Below are positions 52,000 through 60,717 of a stretch of 64,000 nt of DNA, piece by piece. Source of the stretch: Gramella sp. KN1008 (lineage in GTDB: Bacteria > Bacteroidota > Bacteroidia > Flavobacteriales > Flavobacteriaceae); the NCBI RefSeq assembly GCF_004332155.1, contig NZ_SJDV01000001.1, forward strand, positions 434,001-498,000, read 5' to 3'. Both the position numbers and the translations under genes were made by a program. The notes beneath the pieces were generated by a model. That model was not told the origin of the DNA and did not search any database. It saw only the letters and a list, made by a program, of their open reading frames with translations. Position 1 is the stretch's first letter. Each line of letters opens with the position of its first letter.

Positions 52000-52290
52000 A
52001 TGGAGGTATATAGAGAAAAGCTGATCATGACTTATAAAGAACTCCTCGCGTTTCACGAAGAGTTACTTACTCGCATCATAAATGTAGGGATGACGGGAGA
52101 AATGGAAGATGTAAATAAGGTATTTGAGAAAAACGATATTTTTCAGTTTGAAAAAGAAATGTTTCGTGGAACCAATGACCAGAATCTGAATTTGCTATTG
52201 GAACTTCATGACCAGCTGGAAGATACTATGAGCAATTTTGCTAATATTAATAATATCACCCAGGAGGAATTAGATAATTTTGAAGAATAG
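52000..52290 (+). CDS. Small unknown helical protein (96 aa)
   Basis: A 96-residue acidic, mostly helical protein (LAFHEELLTRIINVGMTGEM; LNLLLELHDQLEDTMSNFAN). I do not recognise a family. It directly follows the 72-residue gene (3-bp gap) and precedes hsdM by 116 bp. It could start at ATG 52000 or the in-frame ATG at 52027. Possibly a toxin-antitoxin-like or regulatory pair with the preceding gene, without direct support. Confidence 0.6.
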   Translation: MEVYREKLIMTYKELLAFHEELLTRIINVGMTGEMEDVNKVFEKNDIFQFEKEMFRGTNDQNLNLLLELHDQLEDTMSNFANINNITQEELDNFEE

Positions 52291-52406
52291 TTCACTTTAT
52301 AACGGCTTTCCGCTTTTTCTTCTTTAAGAAAATCTTTAGATTTACGAGCATTCCGCATTTACCCTACTTCGCGGATATATCCTTGATTTAAAATTACACG
52401 CTATAA

Positions 52407-55130
52407 ATGGCAATAAAGAAATCTGAATTATACAGCTCGCTTTGGAAGAGTTGTAATGAATTACGAGGCGGGATGGACGCTTCCCAATATAAGGATTACG
52501 TACTCACCTTGCTTTTCGTTAAGTATGTTTCGGATAAATACGGACACAAAAAAAACAGTCTCATCGAGGTGCCCGAAGGGGCTACTTTCGAAGACATGGT
52601 CGCACTGAAAGGGAAACCGGATATAGGTGACCAGATCAATAAGAAAATCCTTAAGCCATTGTTTTCAGCTAACGGACTGGAAGGTTCGATGGAACTTGTT
52701 GATTTTAACGATGAGGACAAGCTGGGTAGCGGTAAGGAAATGGTGGACCGTCTTTCCAATCTTATCGAGATCTTTCAGAATGAATCCCTGAACTTTAAGA
52801 ATAACCGGGCTGAAGATGATGATATTCTTGGAGATGCCTATGAATACCTAATGCGACATTTCGCTACGGAATCAGGGAAAAGCAAAGGCCAGTTCTATAC
52901 TCCGGCTGAAGTTTCTAGGATCCTAGCAAAGATCATCCAGGTTGATAAGGCCACTTCCTCCTCTTTTACAGCTTACGACCCGACCTGTGGTTCGGGTTCC
53001 TTATTGCTGAAAGTAGCAGATGAGGCTCCGGTGCATATTTCGTTATACGGACAAGAAAAAGACATCGCCACCAAAGGTCTGGCAATCATGAATATGTGGC
53101 TGCATGCCTATCCCGATGCTTTGATAAAAGGGAAGAATACGATCTCAGATCCTCAATTCAAGGAAAAAGGAGATGAGAGTTCTTTGAAAAGATTCGACCG
53201 GGTGGTGGCCAATCCGCCTTTTTCCATAAAGAACTGGAGTAACGGTATCTCTCCTTCTGATGATACTTACAGAAGATTCCTGGGATATGGAATCCCGCCT
53301 GATAAAAATGGGGATTACGCATTCCTGCTTCATATTATCGCCTCGCTGAAAAGTGACGGAAAAGCAGCAGTGATCCTTCCTCATGGCGTCCTTTTCCGTG
53401 GAAATGCCGAGGCAGAAATTAGGCAGAACCTTATTGAGAGAAAGATCATTAAAGGTATTATCGGTCTGCCGGCCAACCTTTTCTATGGTACCGGGATCCC
53501 TGCCTGTATCATCGTTATCGATAAGGAAAATACCGAAGATCGAAAAGGCATCTTTATGATAGATGCTAGTAAAGGTTTTATCAAGGACGGAAACAAGAAC
53601 CGACTCAGGGAACAGGATCTTCATAAAATTGTAGATTTTTTCAATCACCAAAAGCCATTCGATAAGTTTTCCAGGCTCGTCAAGTGGGATGAGATCGAAA
53701 GCAATGAATACAACCTTAACATTCCGCGTTATATAGATACACAGGAAGAAGAGGATATCCAGGACCTAGACGCGCACTTGAATGGCGGAATTCCAAACCG
53801 GGATATAGCCGGACTTCAGAAATACTGGGAGGTATATCCCAGTCTTCAGAAAGATCTATTTGAACCACTTCGGAAGGGATATCAAAAGCTGAAGCCGAAA
53901 GCTTCAGAAGTAAAGGACCGTATTTTCGAACATGAAGAATTCAGGTCTTATTCAGAAAAAATAGATAAGGTATTCACGGGCTGGAAAGAGGAAGTATATC
54001 CTGAGCTTACGAATATCAATAAGGAAACCGCGCCTAAGCAGTTCATTCATCATATTTCTGAGAAACTGCTCGATGCCTATTATGATAAGGCATTGATAGA
54101 CCCCTATGATATCTACCAGCATTTGATGGATTACTGGAAAGAAACTATGAAGGATGATGTGTATATCATTATTGAGGAAGGCTGGCAGGCACGTGTTAAG
54201 CGGATTATTGAAACGAATAAAAAAGGAAAGGAAGTAGATAAAGGCTGGATCTGTGACCTGTTGCCAAAACAGTATATAGTTGAAAATTATCTCGCTTCTG
54301 AAAAAGCGAAACTGCAGGAGCTGGAAGGCCAACTAGAAGCTGTGGAAGCTGAACAGGCTTCATTGGAAGAAGAACATGCGGGTGAAGAGGCTGCCTTAAA
54401 CGAGGTGAGTTCTAAAAAGGATGCCGAAACAGCCTTGGAGGAATACCTGAATCTGGCTGCAGAAGCTCATTTTCCGAATTCCTACCAATCTTTAAAGGAA
54501 GCTGAAAAAGAAGTCGAAAAATATACCGAAGAAAAAATTGGTCTGGAAGAGAAAGCAGAGCTGGAAAGCCTTGCGAATTCAAGAGGGAATATAACCAAAA
54601 CTGCTGTTTCCAAACGATTGAAGCAACTCCCTGAATATGGAAACGAATATAGTTTGCTAAGCCAGTGGCAGGAGGTCTATAAATCACTTACTGCAGCAAA
54701 TAAAAAGCTTAAAAAGCAGTCTGTCGAAATCCAGGAAGCCGTGGAAGAACTAGTAGTTGATGATTCTGAGAAAGAGCATATAGCAGAAGTAAAGATCATC
54801 CTGACTTATCTGCAGAATGAAGAAGCCATTAAACACCTGAAAAAAGAAGTAAAAGCCCAGGACCAGCTTTTAGATGAGCTTGCTTTAAAGCAGTATCCAA
54901 AATTGACTGAAGCCGAGGTGCTAGACCTGGTACTGAATAAAAAATGGCTGGCTAGTCTACAACAGACCATACAAACCGAAATCGACGCCATCTCTCAAAG
55001 CCTTACGGGCAGGATTAAGGAACTGGCCGATCGCTATGAAAATACCTTAGGAGAACTTGATTCCGAAGTGGAGGAATTTGAAGTGAAAGTTTCCGCTCAT
55101 CTTCAAAAAATGGGATTGATATGGAATTAA
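52407..55130 (+). CDS. hsdM: Type I restriction-modification methyltransferase subunit M, long form
   Basis: 907 residues, well above the usual 500-600. The N-terminal helical domain (1-150) and the N6-adenine methylase core are standard: GQFYTPAEVSRIL, motif I DPTCGSGSLLL at 191-201, and catalytic motif IV NPPF at 269-272. After about residue 600 comes a long Glu/Lys-rich coiled coil (LEGQLEAVEAEQASLEEEHA and further) to the C-terminus. HsdM transfers methyl groups to adenine in the sequence chosen by HsdS. Its stop overlaps the hsdS start by 10 bp. It is AT-poorer than the downstream mcr genes. Confidence 0.93.
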   Translation: MAIKKSELYSSLWKSCNELRGGMDASQYKDYVLTLLFVKYVSDKYGHKKNSLIEVPEGATFEDMVALKGKPDIGDQINKKILKPLFSANGLEGSMELVDFNDEDKLGSGKEMVDRLSNLIEIFQNESLNFKNNRAEDDDILGDAYEYLMRHFATESGKSKGQFYTPAEVSRILAKIIQVDKATSSSFTAYDPTCGSGSLLLKVADEAPVHISLYGQEKDIATKGLAIMNMWLHAYPDALIKGKNTISDPQFKEKGDESSLKRFDRVVANPPFSIKNWSNGISPSDDTYRRFLGYGIPPDKNGDYAFLLHIIASLKSDGKAAVILPHGVLFRGNAEAEIRQNLIERKIIKGIIGLPANLFYGTGIPACIIVIDKENTEDRKGIFMIDASKGFIKDGNKNRLREQDLHKIVDFFNHQKPFDKFSRLVKWDEIESNEYNLNIPRYIDTQEEEDIQDLDAHLNGGIPNRDIAGLQKYWEVYPSLQKDLFEPLRKGYQKLKPKASEVKDRIFEHEEFRSYSEKIDKVFTGWKEEVYPELTNINKETAPKQFIHHISEKLLDAYYDKALIDPYDIYQHLMDYWKETMKDDVYIIIEEGWQARVKRIIETNKKGKEVDKGWICDLLPKQYIVENYLASEKAKLQELEGQLEAVEAEQASLEEEHAGEEAALNEVSSKKDAETALEEYLNLAAEAHFPNSYQSLKEAEKEVEKYTEEKIGLEEKAELESLANSRGNITKTAVSKRLKQLPEYGNEYSLLSQWQEVYKSLTAANKKLKKQSVEIQEAVEELVVDDSEKEHIAEVKIILTYLQNEEAIKHLKKEVKAQDQLLDELALKQYPKLTEAEVLDLVLNKKWLASLQQTIQTEIDAISQSLTGRIKELADRYENTLGELDSEVEEFEVKVSAHLQKMGLIWN

Positions 55131-56293
55131 TTGATCAAGAAAGAACAGCTTTTAAAAGGACAGAAATTGGTGAAATTCCTAAGGATTGGAAACTGGAGCG
55201 AATAGATGAATTTGCAAAAATAAAAACGGGTGATAAGGACACACAAGATAGATTAGAGGAAGGTTCGTATCCATTTTATGTTCGGTCCCAGAAAGTTGAG
55301 AGGATTAATTCATTTTCATTTGAAGGAGAAGCTGTATTAACCTCTGGAGATGGTGTTGGAGTGGGAAAAATTTTTCATTATTTGAATGGAAAATTTGACT
55401 ATCACCAACGGGTCTACAATATTCATAATTTCAGGAATGATGTCAGTGGTAAATTTTTCTACTACTATTTTTCAAATCATTTTTACGACAGAGTAATGTC
55501 AATGACTGCCAAGTCATCAGTGGATTCAGTCAGGAGAGAAATGATTTCTGATATGCAAATTCCTCTTCCGCCAACTCTCGAAGAACAGAATGCAATCGCC
55601 ACCACGTTAAGCAATACCGATGATTTGATCGCCGGCCTGGAAAAGCTCATCGCCAAAAAGAAAGCTATCAAACAAGGTGCGATGCAGCGGTTATTGACTC
55701 CGCCTTCCAAAGGAGGAAAACGTTTGCCCGGGTTTAGTGAGGAGTGGGAAGAGAAAAGATTAAGCGAAATTGCAATATGTCTTGATAATCTCCGAATTCC
55801 ATTAAATCAATCCCAACGGAATGATATGTCTGGAACAATTCCATACTGCGGAGCTAATGGCATAGTTGATTATGTAAATGATTATACAGTAGATGACGAT
55901 ATAATATTAATGGCTGAAGATGGAGGTTATTTTGATGAATATAAAACTCGTCCTATTGCTTATAGAATGAACGGCAAATGCTGGGTTAATAATCATGCTC
56001 ATATTATAAAGGCAAATTCCGAGAATTGTCAAAACTTCTTATTTTATCAATTAGTTCATAAAAATATTATGGATTATATAACGGGAGGTACAAGAGCCAA
56101 ACTCAATAAATCCGCGTTGATGAATTTGCCCGTATGGGTAGTCAATGATTTAAAAGAGCAGGAAGCAATTTCCCGAATTTTAAATGATATGGACATAGAA
56201 ATTGAAGCCTTAGAGGCTAAAAAGACAAAATATGAGCAGGTCAAGCAGGGGATGATGCAGGAATTATTAACCGGGAAAACGAGGCTGGTTTAA
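55121..56293 (+). CDS. hsdS: Type I restriction-modification specificity subunit S
   Basis: 390 residues with two target recognition domains (about 10-150 and 205-350), each followed by a conserved helical spacer: LPPTLEEQNAIATTLSNTDD ... AIKQGAMQRLLT and LKEQEAISRILNDMD ... VKQGMMQELLTGK. The TRDs are the sequence readers; the recognised DNA cannot be told by eye. There is no sign of truncation or of phase-variation repeats. The start overlaps hsdM, and the next gene starts 2 bp after the stop. The first and second TRDs are AT-richer than hsdM, which suggests exchange. Confidence 0.92.
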   Translation: MELIDQERTAFKRTEIGEIPKDWKLERIDEFAKIKTGDKDTQDRLEEGSYPFYVRSQKVERINSFSFEGEAVLTSGDGVGVGKIFHYLNGKFDYHQRVYNIHNFRNDVSGKFFYYYFSNHFYDRVMSMTAKSSVDSVRREMISDMQIPLPPTLEEQNAIATTLSNTDDLIAGLEKLIAKKKAIKQGAMQRLLTPPSKGGKRLPGFSEEWEEKRLSEIAICLDNLRIPLNQSQRNDMSGTIPYCGANGIVDYVNDYTVDDDIILMAEDGGYFDEYKTRPIAYRMNGKCWVNNHAHIIKANSENCQNFLFYQLVHKNIMDYITGGTRAKLNKSALMNLPVWVVNDLKEQEAISRILNDMDIEIEALEAKKTKYEQVKQGMMQELLTGKTRLV

Positions 56294-56295
56294 TT

Positions 56296-56766
56296 ATGTG
56301 GTATCAAAATCTAAGTTTGTGGATAGATGTTTCTAAAATACTTGCACCTGTAGCTCTGGGTTTACTTGTGTGGTATTCCACTAGAAAATATAATAAAACA
56401 CAAACAAGTCTTTCGAATGACAGATTGGAAAAAGAGCTTTTCACTGAATTCAACAAACGTTATGATAAGCTAAATGAGTGGCTTGAAATGGTTGTTCAAT
56501 TCGAAAATCTCAAGCAGTTGCAGGAACATGAAAAAAGTGATTTGATAAGGTATAAACTTAATGATTACTTCAACTTATGTGCAGAGGAGTTTTACTGGTA
56601 TAATAAAGGTAGAATAAATCCAAGGATCTGGACGAGTTGGAAAAAAGGCATGGATAGCTGGTATACCTTTGATGTTATAAGAGAAGCCTGGGAAGATGAA
56701 GTCGAGAAATATGGGAAAACTGCCTTCTATATGGGTCCTGAGGATAAACTTTTCAAAGCAGAATAA
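56296..56766 (+). CDS. Small single-pass membrane protein in the defence operon
   Basis: 156 residues with one N-terminal membrane helix (about 12-26, KILAPVALGLLVWYST) and a cytoplasmic helical domain rich in aromatic residues (ELFTEFNKRYDKLNEWLEMV, FNLCAEEFYWYNKGRINPRI). It resembles, loosely, the DUF4760-type proteins often found near restriction genes. Function unknown. It is 2 bp after hsdS and overlaps the next gene by 1 bp, so it belongs to the operon. A role as membrane anchor or effector is conceivable but untested. Confidence 0.75.
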   Translation: MWYQNLSLWIDVSKILAPVALGLLVWYSTRKYNKTQTSLSNDRLEKELFTEFNKRYDKLNEWLEMVVQFENLKQLQEHEKSDLIRYKLNDYFNLCAEEFYWYNKGRINPRIWTSWKKGMDSWYTFDVIREAWEDEVEKYGKTAFYMGPEDKLFKAE

Positions 56767-57497
56767 TGAAACTGGATCAAATGGTTTTTGAAATAAATAA
56801 ACTACTACAGGAATATTTTACAACAAACCCCGAGGTCAAAAAGATTCCTGCCAAAGACCTAATGCCGGAATTTATAAAACAACAGATTTTTCCAAAAGAT
56901 CATCGTAACGGTTTACCTATAAGAAATCTCTTAAGGAAACTGGATAAAGCGAATCAGCTTGAATCAATTCCATTTGCCTATCCTGAAAGAAAAAGCGCTA
57001 ATACTAACTGGTATTTTGTTCCTTTAGGAAAAGGTTTAATTAGTCAGGTGTATTTTAAGCCTGAGAAAACTGTAAAAAAAATTTGCAGATCAAATAGCAG
57101 ACGAGACAGTGATGAAACTTATGTGATTGATCTCTGTGATGAGATACTTGATCAGAAATCTTCCCGCCAACACAAGTTTGATTTTCTTAGAGGTGATTCC
57201 GGTAGAAGACTGCCGGTGGATGCCTTCTACGAAAAATTAAATCTTGTTATAGAGTACCGAGAGCGCCACCACTCCGAAGCCGTTTCTCATTTTGACAAAC
57301 CGTATAAGATGACGGTAAGCGGAGTGCATAGAGGAGAACAACGAAAGATCTATGATCAGCGAAGGAGAGATTTACTACCTGAATATGGCATCAAACTAAT
57401 CGAGATTGAATATACACAGTTTGAGTATGATGGTAGAAGAAGGATTGTGCGAAATAGAGATCGGGATTTAAGGATTTTAAATAATTTAATAAAATAA
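56766..57497 (+). CDS. Endonuclease-like protein of unknown type in the defence operon
   Basis: 243 residues. The C-terminal half has a pattern seen in Vsr/DUF559-like PD-(D/E)xK nucleases: GRRLPVDAFYEKLNLVIEYRERHHSEA, given here as RRLPVDAFYEKLNLVIEYRE, where D and the EYR could be metal ligands, then RRRDLLPEYGIKLIEIEYTQF. The N-terminal half (1-130) is helical, with PFAYPERKSANTNWYFVPLG. It would cut DNA, perhaps as a back-up or partner nuclease; the catalytic assignment is by eye. It overlaps the TM gene by 1 bp and is followed by mcrB after 19 bp. Confidence 0.7.
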   Translation: MKLDQMVFEINKLLQEYFTTNPEVKKIPAKDLMPEFIKQQIFPKDHRNGLPIRNLLRKLDKANQLESIPFAYPERKSANTNWYFVPLGKGLISQVYFKPEKTVKKICRSNSRRDSDETYVIDLCDEILDQKSSRQHKFDFLRGDSGRRLPVDAFYEKLNLVIEYRERHHSEAVSHFDKPYKMTVSGVHRGEQRKIYDQRRRDLLPEYGIKLIEIEYTQFEYDGRRRIVRNRDRDLRILNNLIK

Positions 57498-57516
57498 AAA
57501 TTAACCAAGCTTAAAT

Positions 57517-59301
57517 ATGATAACCGAAACCATTAAAAAATCTAAGGAGATTAAGGAAAGTCAAACTTCCCCAAATCGTTTAGATAACTTATATACTTAT
57601 ATAATTACTAATCGTAAGCATGAAAGATATGATTGGCATTTTGAATATAAATGGCTTACATCTCAGATTGAAGTAATTCGCCAAAACCTAAATCAAGGAA
57701 AATCATTTGCAGATAATAGTCATCACCACGAAATCTTCAGAAATACGTCTTGGGAAAATGATGAACAAGCATTTGAAAATTTCATGAGTAAATTGATTAC
57801 TGAAGACAGTAATGGTATTTCTTCAAATGGTCAATCTATCGTTAGTAAACATAATTTTACAAATGAGGCAGGACTTTTTTTAAATGATCCAATTTTTGTT
57901 TCGGCTGTGGAAGAAGTAATAAAAAATCCAAATTACGATGCCTTTCATAATTTAATTTCAGCTTGGAAGGAGCAAAAAGATAAAGGTGATAATGTAAAAA
58001 TGAATCATCTTCTGATTAATAGAATAGTTGCAGCTAGTACATTAGACGTTTCTTCTACTGTCAATGAAGATAAATTTGACGTGGTTTATAAATATCTAAA
58101 AGAAAATGGATTAATTTCAAAATCCGGTGATGAGACTGATTGGTATGAGAAAAATATTCATGTCATAAAGGAATTAAAAAATGGATTATCTCATTATAAA
58201 GATGGAATCTCAAAAAAAGATGATGATGTATGGCTAAGCATATTTGTATGGGAATTATATGTTTACTTGTCAAAACCATTTGTCTTACAAAAACAGGTGA
58301 TCCGTTACGGTGCTCCAGGAACGGGAAAAACGTATACTGCCCGTCAAGATTCTAGGCTACAGTTTGATATCTGGCAGGCTGAGTTTAATCCTAAATACGC
58401 TGGAAATAAAGAGGACCATATAGAAACAGTCCAATTTCATCCTTCTTTTGGTTATGAGGATTTCATAGAGGGACTTAGACCTGTTCCAACCGACAATGGA
58501 ACTGAATTGAAATTGGTTAATGGTGTTTTTAAGGAGTTTTGTAGAAAGGCTTCGAAATGGGAAGCCGATGTAGTAAAAATGCTGAACGGAAAGGATTTCG
58601 AATGGAGAATCTATACTATTGAAGATTTTCTTAAGGATCTAGAAGACCAATCTATTGAATTGAAGGAAGATTGGAAGTTTTTAACTGAAATTATAGAACC
58701 ATCTAAAAAATTGCTGGCAAATGCACTACCTCCATATTTTTTTATAATTGATGAGATCAATAGAGCTGAGCTTTCTAGAGTATTGGGAGAACTGATGTTT
58801 AGTTTGGAAAACCGAGGGGTAAAAGGAGCTATAAAAACACAGTATTCGCATTTAAATCAAGATTCAGATTCCTTAATTAAATCAGGAAACAATCATTTGT
58901 TTTTCGTTCCTGTTAATGTTTATGTAATCGGCACTATGAACACTATTGATAGAAGTGTTGAAAGTTTTGACTTTGCTCTTAGAAGAAGATTTTACTGGGA
59001 ACGCAGGAATCCTGATTATATGGTTTTGAGATATCACTACCATCAATTGGGCCTACACGGTTGGGAAGAAATGGTTGATAACCTTCAGGAATTAAATAAG
59101 AGAATAAAAGATCATGATTTATTAAGTGAAGACCATCAAATAGGTCATGCTTATTTAATGAATCTTCCATTTCGAAATGATATTTCGAAACCCGAATTAA
59201 AAAGGCAAGTTTGGCAATCTAGAATCGCACCCCTATTGGATGAATATCTAAGAGGTACTGGTTCAGATTCATCTCAATTTAAGTCATCCTTTAATGTCTA
59301 A
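57517..59301 (+). CDS. mcrB: McrB-type AAA+ GTPase of a type IV restriction system
   Basis: 594 residues: a distinctive N-terminal region of about 255 residues that I do not recognise, then the AAA+ core. Walker A is GAPGTGKT at 265-272, Walker B FFIIDEINRAE with D412, and the McrB signature GTMNTIDRS contains N475. FALRRRFYW is the sensor/arginine region. In E. coli McrB reads modified cytosines through its N-terminal domain and powers cleavage by McrC. The N-terminal part here must set specificity. It overlaps mcrC by 8 bp. Low GC compared with hsdM. Confidence 0.93.
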   Translation: MITETIKKSKEIKESQTSPNRLDNLYTYIITNRKHERYDWHFEYKWLTSQIEVIRQNLNQGKSFADNSHHHEIFRNTSWENDEQAFENFMSKLITEDSNGISSNGQSIVSKHNFTNEAGLFLNDPIFVSAVEEVIKNPNYDAFHNLISAWKEQKDKGDNVKMNHLLINRIVAASTLDVSSTVNEDKFDVVYKYLKENGLISKSGDETDWYEKNIHVIKELKNGLSHYKDGISKKDDDVWLSIFVWELYVYLSKPFVLQKQVIRYGAPGTGKTYTARQDSRLQFDIWQAEFNPKYAGNKEDHIETVQFHPSFGYEDFIEGLRPVPTDNGTELKLVNGVFKEFCRKASKWEADVVKMLNGKDFEWRIYTIEDFLKDLEDQSIELKEDWKFLTEIIEPSKKLLANALPPYFFIIDEINRAELSRVLGELMFSLENRGVKGAIKTQYSHLNQDSDSLIKSGNNHLFFVPVNVYVIGTMNTIDRSVESFDFALRRRFYWERRNPDYMVLRYHYHQLGLHGWEEMVDNLQELNKRIKDHDLLSEDHQIGHAYLMNLPFRNDISKPELKRQVWQSRIAPLLDEYLRGTGSDSSQFKSSFNV

Positions 59302-60712
59302 ATATTTAACTGACATATTAGAATCTGGGGATATATTAGATAATCAAGAATATTATGCAAATAAAGGTAAACTGTTCAATTTTCGTTTGGGGGAGATCCA
59401 ATTAAAAGAACCATATGGAGTAAAAAACGCGGGATTTTACCGTAAAGTTTTTGATTTTCTTATTAGCGATATTGGTAGTATCAACAATAAAATAAAAGAA
59501 AGTAAAGGAGATATATTTCTTTTTGGAAGAAAGAACTATGAGCATAATACTGATGATCCCTTGATTAAATTAACTGGTCTTGACCGTAACAACTTTAAAC
59601 TAGACACGGGTAATTTAATTGGTGAGATAAAAATTAATGGGTATAAACTAAAGATAAGTTCCCGTTTTGGGAATAATTTTTTGCGATATATAATAGCAGA
59701 TTCTGAAGGATTTTTAGAAATTGAAGACTCTGGAGGTGTTCATCAAAAGTCATCTTATGAATGGCTGATTTATCACCTCTGGCTCACCAAATTAAGAAAA
59801 GCCTTTCGTTTAGGTGTTCCTAAATCATATGTGAAAAAGAGTGAAAAATTGAATTATCTAAGAGGTAATGCAGATTTAATAGATTATTATCAAAATCCTG
59901 AATCTGGAAAATTGACTTGTGAATTTAGGAGCTTGAGTTCGGAAAATGCTGCGACTAGTTTAATTGCCAGTGTATTTAAACAAAATGAGAAAAATACTTT
60001 TTTGCAAAATGAAATAAATTTAAGAGCTGCATTTTATATAGCTTCCGAAGGAAAATTTATTTCCTCCCAACAAGTAAATAAGGTTAAGCCATTTTCTAAT
60101 CCTTATTACCAGCCATATAATGATGTACTTTCACTTTCCAAGCTCATTTTAAATCGGAAAAGTCTTGAATTCGGAAACAAAGAAAATAGTAGTGCATTCT
60201 TGTTTGATGTATCAATGCTCTTTGAGTATTTCGTAAAGCGATTATTTATGAGATCAGGATTAAATGTTTTAGATAAGACTTCAAATACTCATAAAATTCC
60301 TAAGGGGTTTGGTAAAAAACATGAACTACAACCAGATATAGTTATAGAAGAGGGAAGAAAGTTCGCCATTTTTGATGTAAAATATAAAAATTTTGATTTT
60401 TACCATGGTGTAAAAAGGGAAGATCTATTTCAGATACATACATATGCTGGACAGTATCTGAATGCTGGTAAGGTTGTGAGCACTGGATTTGTCTATCCTA
60501 TTTCTCAGAATAAATATAATAGATATTGTAACGAAGGATATTTCAAAGAGGGTAAACCATATTATCACGAAGAATTATCAATAGGGAATAAAAATATCGA
60601 CTTCTATGTTTTTTTTGTAATCGTTCCAGAAGAGAAAAATTTCAAAACTTTTCAGTCACTATTTTCAGCAAATAATCAAGCTTTTCAAAAAGAAATTTGC
60701 AATTTAATCTAG
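59294..60712 (+). CDS. mcrC: McrC-like nuclease subunit of a type IV restriction system
   Basis: 472 residues with the McrC pattern: N-terminal beta-rich domain (IKINGYKLKISSRFGNNFLR), a helical middle, and the C-terminal PD-(D/E)xK nuclease with ELQPDIVIEEGRKFAIFDVK, where D348, D361 and K363 form the active site. LFEYFVKRLFM precedes it. It is the DNA-cutting partner of McrB. The start ATG overlaps mcrB by 8 bp, and the hsdR start lies 5 bp after its stop. It is AT-rich. All catalytic residues are present. Confidence 0.9.
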   Translation: MSKYLTDILESGDILDNQEYYANKGKLFNFRLGEIQLKEPYGVKNAGFYRKVFDFLISDIGSINNKIKESKGDIFLFGRKNYEHNTDDPLIKLTGLDRNNFKLDTGNLIGEIKINGYKLKISSRFGNNFLRYIIADSEGFLEIEDSGGVHQKSSYEWLIYHLWLTKLRKAFRLGVPKSYVKKSEKLNYLRGNADLIDYYQNPESGKLTCEFRSLSSENAATSLIASVFKQNEKNTFLQNEINLRAAFYIASEGKFISSQQVNKVKPFSNPYYQPYNDVLSLSKLILNRKSLEFGNKENSSAFLFDVSMLFEYFVKRLFMRSGLNVLDKTSNTHKIPKGFGKKHELQPDIVIEEGRKFAIFDVKYKNFDFYHGVKREDLFQIHTYAGQYLNAGKVVSTGFVYPISQNKYNRYCNEGYFKEGKPYYHEELSIGNKNIDFYVFFVIVPEEKNFKTFQSLFSANNQAFQKEICNLI

Positions 60713-60717
60713 ATATT

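Noticed and set aside
60697..60717. TTG start of hsdR overlapping mcrC
   Set aside because: The ATG at 60718 begins the conserved part; the extra seven residues have no support.
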